Translations under genes and position numbers: made by a program | The notes under the pieces: model-generated | The model's database searches: none | The model's input: only the letters and a program-made list of their open reading frames with translations | What the model was told of the DNA's origin: nothing | Part shown: piece after piece, positions 55,752 through 64,000 of the stretch | Layout: the number at the start of each line of letters is the position of its first letter | Numbering within the stretch: position 1 is the first letter of the stretch | Assembly (NCBI GenBank): GCA_045661205.1 | Contig: JAZRFE010000044.1 | Span: 1 to 64,000, forward strand | Length of the DNA: 64,000 nucleotides | DNA from: HGM04593 sp045661205 | Lineage (GTDB): Bacteria; Bacteroidota; Bacteroidia; Bacteroidales; Bacteroidaceae | Direction of reading: 5' to 3'

Positions 55752-56840
55752 ATGGAAAACACAGAGATACAACAATTAGAAACACAACCTACTAAAAAAA
55801 GATTAGAATATATCGATGCACTGCGCGGCTTTACAATGACATTGGTGGTCATCACCCATGTATTGCTGTTCAGTTTTCATATTGAGAGTGAGCAACAATA
55901 CACAAACATTATATTTGGCAACATGCGCATGCCACTCTTTTTCTTTATTTGCGGTTTCCTCACGTACAGGACCAACCTTAAATGGAACTTCACGACCTAT
56001 AAAGAAAACCTCGCCAAAAAGTTGCAGATACAAATTATACCTACGTTGATATTGGGTTCTTTGTATGCATTTCTGGTTATGAAAACAGGTTTGTATGAAT
56101 TCATCACTACGCAGTCGAAGTTGGGCTATTGGTTTACTATTTCGTTGCTGGAAATGTTCATTATATATTACACCACAAGCCTTATTATGCAATCAATATA
56201 CAAGAACAGAGAAATCCCGGCTAAGGTATTCAATTTCACATTGATAGCTATTGCGTTATTTGTATACTGCTGCATATTTCTGACTACCCACCCTGCGACA
56301 AAAGCGGCATGCGATACATTGTCGCTGTATTACACCACTAAATTCTACATTTTCTTTACTGCGGGAATTATAGCATCGAAATATAAAGAGTGCTTTTTCA
56401 GCATACTCAACAAAGAGAAATTTATCATTACTGCGTTGTTGTTGTATTTCTTGTTCACTGTGCTTCTGCAAACATCGGGCAATAAATTGACCGAGCATAT
56501 TTATCGCAACACCATTGCTTTCGCGGGAATATTTTTCCTGATTTGTTTCTTTAAAAAGAACGAGAATGCCTTCAAAAAAACGACGACAGTCGGCAAGGTG
56601 TTGCAATATGTTGGCACAAGGACTCTCGATATTTATCTGCTGCACTATTTTTTCATTCCTCAACTGCCTCAAATAGGTGGTTTTATAAAAGGTACCGATA
56701 ATATTGTTGTTGAATTTAGTGCAGCCTTAGTGGTGTCTGCCGTGATTATCGGTTTTTGCCTTTTGGTGAGCAATGTATTAAGAACCAGCAATTTGTTGGG
56801 GCATTTTCTATTCGGTGCAAAGATTGATAAAAACAAATAG
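55752..56840 (+). CDS. Acyltransferase 3-family membrane protein
   Basis: The third membrane acyltransferase of the locus, 362 residues. After a polar N-terminus comes LEYIDALRGFTMTLVVITHV with the conserved Arg and His, then about ten helices. Fold and position suggest O-acetylation of the finished repeat unit. It starts 15 nt after the polymerase gene. Confidence 0.87.
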   Translation: MENTEIQQLETQPTKKRLEYIDALRGFTMTLVVITHVLLFSFHIESEQQYTNIIFGNMRMPLFFFICGFLTYRTNLKWNFTTYKENLAKKLQIQIIPTLILGSLYAFLVMKTGLYEFITTQSKLGYWFTISLLEMFIIYYTTSLIMQSIYKNREIPAKVFNFTLIAIALFVYCCIFLTTHPATKAACDTLSLYYTTKFYIFFTAGIIASKYKECFFSILNKEKFIITALLLYFLFTVLLQTSGNKLTEHIYRNTIAFAGIFFLICFFKKNENAFKKTTTVGKVLQYVGTRTLDIYLLHYFFIPQLPQIGGFIKGTDNIVVEFSAALVVSAVIIGFCLLVSNVLRTSNLLGHFLFGAKIDKNK

Positions 56841-56869
56841 CATACACTAAAAACAGGTGTTATAGAATA

Positions 56870-58267
56870 ATGAGAGCCAACGTACTTACATTATCAGTTA
56901 TTATAATGATGCTGTTTTTTACAGTGTCGCTATTCTTAATACCCATGACTCCCGAGTATGGCTACTACACTGCATTTGCAAAATATATGGCCCAGGGAAT
57001 GGTGCCATATAGGGATTTTCATATGATTGAAATGCCTGTGGGCATAGGGTTATACTCGCTTATATATAAATTGACAGGCGTGGAAGCATCTACAAATTTC
57101 AGCGTTATTCCTTTTGTTATTATAAATGCTGTGAATTTGCTGCTAATGATAAGGCTGATGCTGAGAATGAATATAAATAAAAATTTCGTTATTATCGGAA
57201 CAGTATTCTATTTTCTACTTTGCTATTCATCAGACGCCCTGCACATGAACATGGAAATTCTTGCGGGAACATTTTTTTTGGGTGCATGCTTGGCTGTGCT
57301 TGAAAAAAGAAGGGTATTTACCATGCTTGCAGCACTGCTGTTTGCCGTGGCAGTGGTTTGCAAAGCTCAAATTATCGCAATGTTTCCTGCGCTTGTTCTG
57401 ATTGCAGCAACAGAAAAGTCAAAGAGTGGTTTCAACGTAAAACAGTGCTGCTTGCTCATTGGCAGTACTCTTCTGTTTATATTGGCGGGGTATGTTATTG
57501 TTGCACTCTCGTGCGACAATTTTCACTGGATAGAAGATATTACATGGAGCGTGGAGGGACACCACAGCAACACATTTAATAGAATAAAGAATATCATTAG
57601 CTATATAGTAATACAGTCTGCCCGCTGCGGAATTGCATTTTTGTTTATCACTCCTTTTATTTACAAGAGTTTACACTCCGATGGGAGACGCATGGCTGTG
57701 ATTGCTTTAGCTGCAACTGCATGCTATTTCGCGCTATTCTATATTAAAGTAGAAGTGGTACAGGGCATATTTTTCTATCCCTTTGTTACAATTGCATTGA
57801 TGCATATATTGCAGGCAATAAGCAAAAAAACGATAGTTGCTATCATAGCAACAGTGATGATGACACCGCCCGTTGCTCTATCGGCAAGGGAGTTTATGAA
57901 GTTTGGCAACGGTGAGTTAAAGAAGATATACAACGAGGAGATGGGCTACATAAAAGAGATACTGAAAAAACCGGGAAAAGCGGTAATGCTTATATACACC
58001 GACAAGGAGTTCTACATCGGCCCGCAGATTTTTTCGGAGTACACGCACGTGCAACCGGTAAAGATTGAAAACGGGGCTTTGGGATATAACTTCGTAGAAA
58101 ATGTAGCAGATAATTTTATTGCCAACATAGAGAAAGCTGACTACATAATAATAAATGATGCCGCCTTCATGGAAATGATTTCGGGGAGGTATGTTGATAT
58201 TTTCGGCGAGAAGATAGAGAAGATGAAAAGCAGTGGCACACAATCAATCATGATATATGAGAAATAA
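56870..58267 (+). CDS. PMT/ArnT-like integral-membrane glycosyltransferase
   Basis: A 465-residue multi-helix protein of GT-C type. The first periplasmic loop has MTPEYGYYTAFAKYMAQGM and VPYRDFHMIEMPVGIG, the acidic/PYRDF pattern of dolichol- or undecaprenyl-phosphate-sugar-dependent enzymes. The last 100 residues form a soluble domain. It could add a side sugar outside the membrane. A T8 tract lies at 57272-57279. Eleven-base overlap with the next gene. Confidence 0.65.
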   Translation: MRANVLTLSVIIMMLFFTVSLFLIPMTPEYGYYTAFAKYMAQGMVPYRDFHMIEMPVGIGLYSLIYKLTGVEASTNFSVIPFVIINAVNLLLMIRLMLRMNINKNFVIIGTVFYFLLCYSSDALHMNMEILAGTFFLGACLAVLEKRRVFTMLAALLFAVAVVCKAQIIAMFPALVLIAATEKSKSGFNVKQCCLLIGSTLLFILAGYVIVALSCDNFHWIEDITWSVEGHHSNTFNRIKNIISYIVIQSARCGIAFLFITPFIYKSLHSDGRRMAVIALAATACYFALFYIKVEVVQGIFFYPFVTIALMHILQAISKKTIVAIIATVMMTPPVALSAREFMKFGNGELKKIYNEEMGYIKEILKKPGKAVMLIYTDKEFYIGPQIFSEYTHVQPVKIENGALGYNFVENVADNFIANIEKADYIIINDAAFMEMISGRYVDIFGEKIEKMKSSGTQSIMIYEK

Positions 58268-58865
58268 GAGTGTTTACCTTTATGGCGCAGGTGGCCATGC
58301 AAAGGTTATAAGAGATATTCTAGAGGCATGCGGTAGTAGTGTCGAAGGCATTATCGACGACAATCCTGCCACAACACAATTTATGGAAATGGAGGTGATG
58401 CACAGCCCCAAAGAGGGCGAAGAATATATTATAAGCATAGGCAACTGTGCTATTCGTCGCAAAGTGGTAGAAAAACTTGCCGACGAGGGTTGCACATTTG
58501 CAACTGCCATACACCCGAGTGCCATCATTTCTAAACATGCGACTATCGAGGAAGGAAGCGTGGTGATGCAGGGAGTCATCGTGCAGAGCGGTGCCAAGAT
58601 AGGCAGACACTGCATAGTGAACACTGCTGCCACCGTAGACCACGACTGCAACATCGGCGACTACGTGCACATTGCACCGGGAGTAACCATCTGCGGAGAT
58701 GCAACCATAGGCGAAGGCTGTTGGATAGGTGCGGGCAGCGTTGTCATTCAAGGAGTGAAGATAGGAAAAGGCAGTTTCATAGGTGCAGGTTCGGTGGTAT
58801 GCAAGGATATTCCCGAGGGGGTCATTGCATATGGCAATCCGTGCAAAGTGAAACGCAACATTTGA
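58257..58865 (+). CDS. PglD-like sugar N-acetyltransferase
   Basis: A 202-residue enzyme with an N-terminal Rossmann-like segment (YLYGAGGHAKVIRDILEA) and C-terminal hexapeptide beta-helix. The TVDHDCNIGDYVHIAPGV stretch contains the catalytic His. This layout is that of PglD, which acetylates the 4-amino group of UDP-4-amino-sugar to give UDP-diNAc-bacillosamine. The product of the aminotransferase at 25423 would be its substrate. Here GC rises again towards the conserved flank. Confidence 0.85.
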   Translation: MRNKSVYLYGAGGHAKVIRDILEACGSSVEGIIDDNPATTQFMEMEVMHSPKEGEEYIISIGNCAIRRKVVEKLADEGCTFATAIHPSAIISKHATIEEGSVVMQGVIVQSGAKIGRHCIVNTAATVDHDCNIGDYVHIAPGVTICGDATIGEGCWIGAGSVVIQGVKIGKGSFIGAGSVVCKDIPEGVIAYGNPCKVKRNI

Positions 58866-58875
58866 TATTTTGAAC

Positions 58876-59490
58876 ATGAATCTCTATTCGATACACATAA
58901 AGAGAGTTATTGACTTTTTAATAAGTCTGACGGTGTTGCTCGCCATATGGCCGTTGCTGTTGATTATCGCCGTCGTTCTGAAATTTGCAAACAAGGGTGC
59001 GGGAGTATTTTTCACCCAGGAGCGTCCCGGACTGAAAGGTAAAATCTTCAAGGTATATAAATTCAAGACAATGAACGATGCAAGGGATGCCGATGGCAAC
59101 CTGCTTCCCGACGCAGAACGTCTCACAAAGACCGGCCGTTTCGTGCGCTCTACATCAATCGACGAACTGCCTCAACTTTTCAACGTGCTCAAAGGAGACA
59201 TGGCAATAATAGGCCCCCGCCCCTTGCTACCGCAGTATCTGCCACTGTACAGTCCCGAACAGGCGCGACGTCACGATGTACGCCCGGGAATAACAGGATG
59301 GGCCCAGGTGAACGGCCGCAACAGCATCAGTTGGACAAAAAAGTTTGAGCTTGACGTGTGGTACGTAGACAACTGCTCGCCAATACTTGACCTGAAAATA
59401 GTGGCAATGACCATTAAAAAGGTATTTGTCAGAGAGGGCATTTCTCACGAAGGCGAGGCTACGATGACATTCTTCGACGGGACAAACTAA
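58876..59490 (+). CDS. PglC-like undecaprenyl-phosphate sugar phosphotransferase
   Basis: A monotopic phosphoglycosyl transferase that starts the glycan by moving a sugar-1-phosphate to undecaprenyl phosphate. A single hydrophobic N-terminal helix is followed by FFTQERPGLKGKIFKVYKFK and the catalytic Asp-Glu dyad region SIDELPQLFNVLKGD with IGPRPLLP. At 204 residues it is the minimal PglC form without extra membrane helices. The ATG at 58876 is used; a TTG two codons earlier is in frame. A weak 5-bp hairpin lies between it and the convergent DUF1573 gene. Confidence 0.9.
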   Translation: MNLYSIHIKRVIDFLISLTVLLAIWPLLLIIAVVLKFANKGAGVFFTQERPGLKGKIFKVYKFKTMNDARDADGNLLPDAERLTKTGRFVRSTSIDELPQLFNVLKGDMAIIGPRPLLPQYLPLYSPEQARRHDVRPGITGWAQVNGRNSISWTKKFELDVWYVDNCSPILDLKIVAMTIKKVFVREGISHEGEATMTFFDGTN

Positions 59491-59515
59491 GAGACTCCCC
59501 CACCCTGTGTGGGAA

Positions 59516-59911
59516 TTACTCGGAATCCTCTTTCTTTACCACTCCGCGAATAGAGAGGATGTAGGGAGTTGTGGAATTTTTAGTGTACACACGAACCAAC
59601 TTCATAAATGTTCCCGGGCGGTTCTTAGGGTCGAAAGTGATTTTTATTCGTGCTGTATCGCCCGCTGCCACAGCCTTCCTGGGGTAGTCAGACGTTGTAC
59701 AACCGCACGAAGTGCTTACTCCGGAAACTATTAACGGTGCTTTTCCTTTGTTTATCAGCAAAAACTGATGCGACACCTTACCGCCGTTCTCGGCTATCGT
59801 TCCGAAATTATGTACACTCTTTTCACATGAAATATAGGTATTCTGAGCCGACACAAAAGCCGGCGACACGATAGAGATTAAAAAACATACTATATGTAAA
59901 ATATATTTCAT
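59516..59911 (-). CDS. DUF1573-domain secreted protein
   Basis: A 131-residue exported protein with signal peptide ending in FVSA before Gln. The DUF1573 (immunoglobulin-like, ASH-type) domain shows VHNFGTIAENGGKVSHQFLL, the CGCT pair in STSCGCTTSDY and FDPKNRPGTF. The family is very common in Bacteroidota; its function is unknown. It is the only minus-strand gene inside the locus and has a promoter in a shared palindrome with the ABC transporter. Confidence 0.88.
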   Translation of the reverse strand: MKYILHIVCFLISIVSPAFVSAQNTYISCEKSVHNFGTIAENGGKVSHQFLLINKGKAPLIVSGVSTSCGCTTSDYPRKAVAAGDTARIKITFDPKNRPGTFMKLVRVYTKNSTTPYILSIRGVVKKEDSE

Positions 59912-59917
59912 GTGCTT

Positions 59918-59943
59918 ATTATTACCTTTGCAAAGGTAATAAT
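59918..59943. promoter_or_regulatory. 26-bp perfect palindrome holding face-to-face -7 elements
   Basis: The palindrome is centred between 59930 and 59931. It contains TACCTTTG on the plus strand (59923-59930, towards the ABC transporter) and the same word on the minus strand (59931-59938, towards the DUF1573 gene). Predicted leaders are about 28 and 13 nt. Both promoters cannot be occupied at the same time. No good -33 element is visible for either. Confidence 0.55.
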
Positions 59944-59964
59944 TCTATTATTCAAAAAAAACAG

Positions 59965-61752
59965 ATGGAAGAAAATAACGAAAAAATAAAAAGTACCTCA
60001 TTCGAATCGATTGACATTCTTATAAGAAGATGGCGCGAGGGCACTATAAAAGAGATTATCGACGATTGGAAATGGATTTTAACATATAGCATGCGCTACA
60101 AAGGCGCAATTGCTTTTTATATGATACTTGGAATCTTCAACACAAGTATGGGACTTGTTGGTAGTGTGGCAGGAAAATATCTCATCGACATTATTACCGG
60201 CCACCAGACAAGCAAACTGTGGATATTGATTGCCATAACGGTGGGAAGTGCGCTTTTCGGACTGGTTTTCGGTAGCTTGACAAACAGAATAAGCACCAAA
60301 CTAAGCATAGACATAAACAACGATATTCAGTCTGATATTTTCGACAAGATAATAGATGCCGACTACATGGCACTGAACAGATACAACAACGGTGATGTGC
60401 TGAACAGATTTACCGGAGATATTGGCACCGTAAGCAATAATGCCATAAGCTGGTTGCCATCGATAGTAATTGCCATCTACCAGTTCATAGCGAGTTTCTT
60501 TGTGATAATGCACTACAACACCACAATGGCATGGATAGCCTTTGCCAGCGCACCATTCCTGCTATTGGTGTCGCGTCTTGTGATAAAGAAACAGCGCGAA
60601 TATGGTAAGAAAGTGAGGGAGATGAGCAGCGAGGTGATGACATTCGAGGTGGAGACATTCTACAATTTCGATACAATAAAATCATTCGGAATAGCCAAGC
60701 AGTACAGCAATAAGCTACGCGGATGGCAACAGAAATTCAAAGCTATCAGCCTCGACTACAACCTCTTTTCAATAAAGACAAACGTTTATATGTCCATCGT
60801 GGGAATGTTGGTGCAGTTTCTATCGTTCTTCTACTGCCTTTATCTGCTGTGGACAAACGCAATAACCTACGGAACGATGATGCTCTTCATGCAGCAACGT
60901 TCGTCGCTGTCGGGCTCGTTCAACAGGGTGTTATCCATTGTGCCATCATTCCTGAGCAGTTCAATATCGGCACACCGCATACGCGAACTTGTAGAGTTGC
61001 CCAAAGAAAAGCATCTGCCGGCAAGCGACAAACTGAATAATTACATACAGGATGGCTTCGCAGTGAAAATGCGTGGAGTGAACTTTGCCTACGTAGAAAA
61101 TCGCAATATCATCAGCAGTTCTGCACTAGAGGCAAAGCCGGGTGAGATTGTAGCACTCGTGGGCCCATCGGGAGAGGGGAAAACCACCCTCATACGCTTG
61201 ATTCTGGGACTTGTGCACCCACAAGAGGGCGAAGTAGCCATAGAGGCATCCAACGGAATGAGCATTCCCATGAATGCCGATACCCGATACCTTTTCGCAT
61301 ATGTTCCGCAAGGCAACACCATTCTATCGGGCACCATCGCCGAGAACATGCGTATGGCCAAAGAAGACGCCACCGACGAAGAGATTGTCGAAGCACTGAA
61401 AGCCGCGTGCGCATGGGAGTTTGTAGAGAAACTGCCACAAACATTCAACAGCAAGATTGGCGAAAAAGGTCGCGGATTCTCCGAAGGGCAGACACAGCGC
61501 ATAGCCATTGCAAGAGCATTGCTGCGCAACGCTCCTGTGCTGTTGCTCGACGAAGCGACATCTGCTCTCGACGTCACCACCGAACGCATGGTACTCAAAA
61601 ACATCATCAGACAGCATCCCAACAAGACTTGCATAGTCACCACACACCGCCCCACTGTACTTAATATGTGCGAACGCGTGTACCGAGTGATGAACACACG
61701 CATCACGCAACTGAGCGAAGAGGAGTCGAGCAAAATGGCGATGGACTTTTAA
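59965..61752 (+). CDS. ABC exporter, fused permease and ATPase (MsbA/PglK type)
   Basis: A 595-residue half-transporter. About 45 cytoplasmic residues precede six membrane helices, then the ATPase with Walker A GPSGEGKTT (K406), a variant signature FSEGQTQR (about 504) and Walker B VLLLDEATSALD. There is no C39 peptidase domain, so it would not cleave leaders itself. Near PglC/PglD-like genes it could be a PglK-type flippase of lipid-linked oligosaccharide. Export of a modified peptide is the other idea, and lipid A transport a third. Own promoter likely. Confidence 0.85.
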   Translation: MEENNEKIKSTSFESIDILIRRWREGTIKEIIDDWKWILTYSMRYKGAIAFYMILGIFNTSMGLVGSVAGKYLIDIITGHQTSKLWILIAITVGSALFGLVFGSLTNRISTKLSIDINNDIQSDIFDKIIDADYMALNRYNNGDVLNRFTGDIGTVSNNAISWLPSIVIAIYQFIASFFVIMHYNTTMAWIAFASAPFLLLVSRLVIKKQREYGKKVREMSSEVMTFEVETFYNFDTIKSFGIAKQYSNKLRGWQQKFKAISLDYNLFSIKTNVYMSIVGMLVQFLSFFYCLYLLWTNAITYGTMMLFMQQRSSLSGSFNRVLSIVPSFLSSSISAHRIRELVELPKEKHLPASDKLNNYIQDGFAVKMRGVNFAYVENRNIISSSALEAKPGEIVALVGPSGEGKTTLIRLILGLVHPQEGEVAIEASNGMSIPMNADTRYLFAYVPQGNTILSGTIAENMRMAKEDATDEEIVEALKAACAWEFVEKLPQTFNSKIGEKGRGFSEGQTQRIAIARALLRNAPVLLLDEATSALDVTTERMVLKNIIRQHPNKTCIVTTHRPTVLNMCERVYRVMNTRITQLSEEESSKMAMDF

Positions 61753-61763
61753 AACATAAAGCG

Positions 61764-62888
61764 ATGAAAAAGAAAATAATACGTATTTCAACAGTACCAA
61801 TGTCACTCGACCTGGTGCTAAAAGGACAGTTGAAGATGCTTGCCGAAGAGTGGGAAGTGGTAGCAGTATCCTCGCCCGGCGAAGAGCTTGAAAAGGTAGG
61901 CACGCGCGAGGGTGTACGCACCGTTGCTGTTCCCATGGAACGTCAGATATCACCGATAAAAGATTTTATTTCGCTCGTCAGACTCATCAGGCTCATATGC
62001 AAAGAAAAGCCGCATATCGTGCACTCGCTCACCCCAAAGGCGGGACTGCTGGCAATGATGGCGGCATGGCTGTGTCGCGTACCTGTGCGCATACACACAT
62101 TCACCGGCCTTGTATTTCCCACGGCCAAAGGCATTAAGCAGAAACTGCTTATTGCCACCGACCGCATAACATGCCACTGCGCAACATATGTCAATCCCGA
62201 AGGGGAAGGAGTGAAAAGAGACCTGCAACGAATAACCTCGAAACCTCTGCACATCATAGGAAATGGTAACATCAACGGCATAGACCTCGAAGCCTTTGCA
62301 AATAGCGAAGAGATTATGCAACAGGCAGAGAAGATACGCCTAGAGGGTGTAATAACCTTCTGTTTTGTAGGGCGAATTGTAGGCGACAAGGGAATAAACG
62401 AACTAGTGGAGGCCTTTGAAGAACTGCATGCAACATATCCGCAAACTAGGCTGTTGCTGATAGGCACTTACGAAGATAGCGACCCGCTGACAACCACTAC
62501 CATGCAGAAGATTGAAAATAACAGTGCAATAGAGAACGCCGGATGGCAACAGGACATACGCCCTTACCTTGCAGCATCTGATATTTTTGTATTCCCCAGC
62601 TATCGCGAAGGTTTCCCGAATGTTGTACTGCAAGCAGGAGCAATGGGGCTTCCTGCAATAGTAACCGACATAAACGGAAGTAACGAAATTATAAAAGAGG
62701 GAGTAAACGGAACCATTATAAAGCCACGCGACAAGGAGCAACTGAAAAATGCAATGGTAAAAATGCTTGTCAATAAAACACTGCGAGAAAGCCTTGCGAC
62801 AAATGCCCGCCGACTCATTGCCGAACGCTACGAGCAGAAGGATTTATGGAACGCACTGAAAACACTGTACCACACACTGTTACAGTGA
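61764..62888 (+). CDS. Glycosyltransferase family 4
   Basis: A 374-residue GT-B transferase, starting at the ATG (61764) just after the ABC transporter; an earlier in-frame start would overlap that gene by 85 nt. HSLTPKAGLLAMMAAWLCRV and the donor site FPSYREGFPNVVLQAGAMGL are diagnostic. Located directly after the initiating phosphotransferase region, it is a good candidate for adding the second sugar. It ends the locus. Confidence 0.88.
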   Translation: MKKKIIRISTVPMSLDLVLKGQLKMLAEEWEVVAVSSPGEELEKVGTREGVRTVAVPMERQISPIKDFISLVRLIRLICKEKPHIVHSLTPKAGLLAMMAAWLCRVPVRIHTFTGLVFPTAKGIKQKLLIATDRITCHCATYVNPEGEGVKRDLQRITSKPLHIIGNGNINGIDLEAFANSEEIMQQAEKIRLEGVITFCFVGRIVGDKGINELVEAFEELHATYPQTRLLLIGTYEDSDPLTTTTMQKIENNSAIENAGWQQDIRPYLAASDIFVFPSYREGFPNVVLQAGAMGLPAIVTDINGSNEIIKEGVNGTIIKPRDKEQLKNAMVKMLVNKTLRESLATNARRLIAERYEQKDLWNALKTLYHTLLQ

Positions 62889-62968
62889 ACAAAGAAAAAA
62901 AGAGCTTTTTCACATAAATATATAGTCATTAATAACTATTATAAGAGGCTTATTTCAAAAAAAGATTA

Positions 62969-62999
62969 TTGTCGGTTACGCAAAAGAAGAGTAAATTTG
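62969..62999 (+). promoter_or_regulatory. Promoter of feoB
   Basis: TTG (62969-62971) and a perfect -7, TAAATTTG (62992-62999), are separated by 20 nt. The implied leader is about 65 nt. The rest of the 184-bp gap shows no further clear signal. Confidence 0.7.
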
Positions 63000-63072
63000 C
63001 AAAATTAATGTTGCGAAGACAAGCAGTACCCTTTGCGTGGGAAAATAAAAGAGAATATACAAACACAGGGAG

Positions 63073-64000
63073 ATGAAATTATCAGAACTTAAGAACGGAG
63101 AAACAGCAGTCATCATACGTCTGTCGGGGCATGGAGGATTCCGCAAACGTATAATGGAAATGGGATTTGTGCGCGGCGAAAAGGTAAAGTCGGTGCTCGA
63201 CTCCCCATTGAGCGACCCTGTGAAATACCATGTAATGGGCTACGACGTTTCACTCCGCCGCAACGAGGCATCGATGATAGAAGTGCTCCCCGAAGAGGAG
63301 GCAAAAAGCGTGCTCACACCGGCACCGGCATTCGGTTGTACCACAGCGTGCGGACAATGCACCACATGCGGATGCAGCAAACGCAAAAATGATGCAATAC
63401 GCAAGAATGTGATTAATGTGGCACTTATTGGAAATCCCAACAGTGGCAAAACTTCACTTTTCAACATACTTACAGGCAGTAGCGAACATGTCGGTAATTA
63501 CAGCGGAGTCACAGTAGATGCCAAAAGCGGCAGTTTCAACTACAAAGGCTACCGTATAAGACTCACCGACCTGCCGGGAACATACTCCATTTCGGCATAC
63601 ACTCCCGAGGAGATATACGTCAGACGCCATCTTTTCAATGAAGAGCCCGACGTTATTATAAATGCAGTCGTTGCATCTAACATCGAACGCAACCTCTACC
63701 TCACCACCGAACTTATCGACTTGAACCTGCGCACAGTGGTGGCACTCAATATGTACGACGAACTTGAATCGAGTGGCGCAAAAATCAACTACGAACACTT
63801 GGGAGCGATGATGGGTGTGCCCATGATACCCACCGTTGCCCGAAGCGGCAAAGGACTCGACAAACTGCTGGACACAGTAATTGAAATGTTCGAGGGCACC
63901 AACGAGACAGCGCGCCACATACACATAAACTATGGAAATTCCATGGAAGAGTCCATTGCGCCTCTTGCAAAAATGCTGCACGATGCAACCGACCTTCCTC
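63073..64000 (+). CDS. feoB: Fused FeoA-FeoB ferrous iron transporter (5' part, cut by the window edge)
   Basis: The Fe(II) uptake GTPase of the inner membrane. Residues 1-75 are a FeoA (SH3-like) domain. A linker with five cysteines (C89, C93, C96, C99, C101) leads into the G domain: G1 GNPNSGKT (120-127), G3 DLPG (166-169) and G4 NMYD (226-229). The FeoA-FeoB fusion is usual in Bacteroides-type bacteria. 309 codons are visible; the membrane part lies beyond the right edge. Expression in low-oxygen or low-iron conditions is known for the family; no Fur box was recognised. Confidence 0.93.
   Translation, partial: MKLSELKNGETAVIIRLSGHGGFRKRIMEMGFVRGEKVKSVLDSPLSDPVKYHVMGYDVSLRRNEASMIEVLPEEEAKSVLTPAPAFGCTTACGQCTTCGCSKRKNDAIRKNVINVALIGNPNSGKTSLFNILTGSSEHVGNYSGVTVDAKSGSFNYKGYRIRLTDLPGTYSISAYTPEEIYVRRHLFNEEPDVIINAVVASNIERNLYLTTELIDLNLRTVVALNMYDELESSGAKINYEHLGAMMGVPMIPTVARSGKGLDKLLDTVIEMFEGTNETARHIHINYGNSMEESIAPLAKMLHDATDLP

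Noticed and set aside
59965..61752. ABC exporter as a leader-cleaving (C39) peptide transporter for the small proteins
   Set aside because: The N-terminal 45 residues contain no peptidase domain and the gene is 25 kb from the candidate precursors.
62900..62922. A-rich/T-rich hairpin after the last GT4 gene as terminator
   Set aside because: Only about five A:T pairs could form; too weak to support a terminator.

Overview
The window looks like a chromosomal segment of a Bacteroidales bacterium (Bacteroides/Prevotella-like). Support comes from repeated promoters of the Bacteroidota type (TTTG or TTG, about 20 nt, then TAnnTTTG), an UpxY/NusG-like antiterminator opening a polysaccharide locus, a secreted protein with a type IX-like C-terminal tail, a lipoprotein Omp85 (TamL) next to TamB, a FeoA-FeoB fusion, and a tRNA gene without encoded CCA. 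No plasmid, phage, IS or CRISPR feature was seen.

Housekeeping part (1-19,970). recJ-recQ operon; a large secreted protein on the minus strand; initiator tRNA-Met; an apparently autoregulated TetR gene with an RluA-type pseudouridine synthase; a convergent M16 peptidase/cyclophilin lipoprotein pair; tamB-tamL; and a sugar-nucleotidyltransferase-like gene closed by a strong terminator.

Exopolysaccharide locus (about 20,190-62,890). It starts with a promoter, a structured leader and upxY. Next come a membrane SDR 4,6-dehydratase, two OmpA-like outer-membrane proteins, a DegT aminotransferase, the Wza-like export lipoprotein and a Wzc-like tyrosine kinase with a Gly-Tyr tail. The Wzm/Wzt ABC exporter follows a separate gene island, and then about 21 kb of AT-rich, mosaic glycan genes: glycosyltransferases (GT2, GT4, GT32, WbsX), acyltransferases, a pyruvyltransferase, a GH88-like protein, an EpsG polymerase and a PMT-like membrane protein. 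The 3' end returns to higher GC with PglD-like and PglC-like genes, a DUF1573 protein, a second ABC exporter and a last GT4. Dehydratase, aminotransferase, acetyltransferase and phosphoglycosyltransferase together fit a split route to a bacillosamine-type initiating sugar on undecaprenyl phosphate.

The most unusual part is 29,934-35,027, between wzc and wzm. Two paralogous small proteins share a leader-like N-terminus ending in Leu-Met-Ala-Gly and three cysteines. They precede a tight five-gene operon: PqqD-like protein, nucleotidyltransferase, HPr-kinase-like protein, membrane endonuclease/exonuclease/phosphatase and S26-type Ser/His peptidase. I read this as a candidate peptide-modification (RiPP-like) system embedded in the exopolysaccharide locus. 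One paralog is frameshifted at an A6 tract right after its start codon, and the other lies behind a 118-bp segment flanked by inverted repeats that could be invertible.

The window ends inside feoB (FeoA-FeoB fusion), which has its own promoter.
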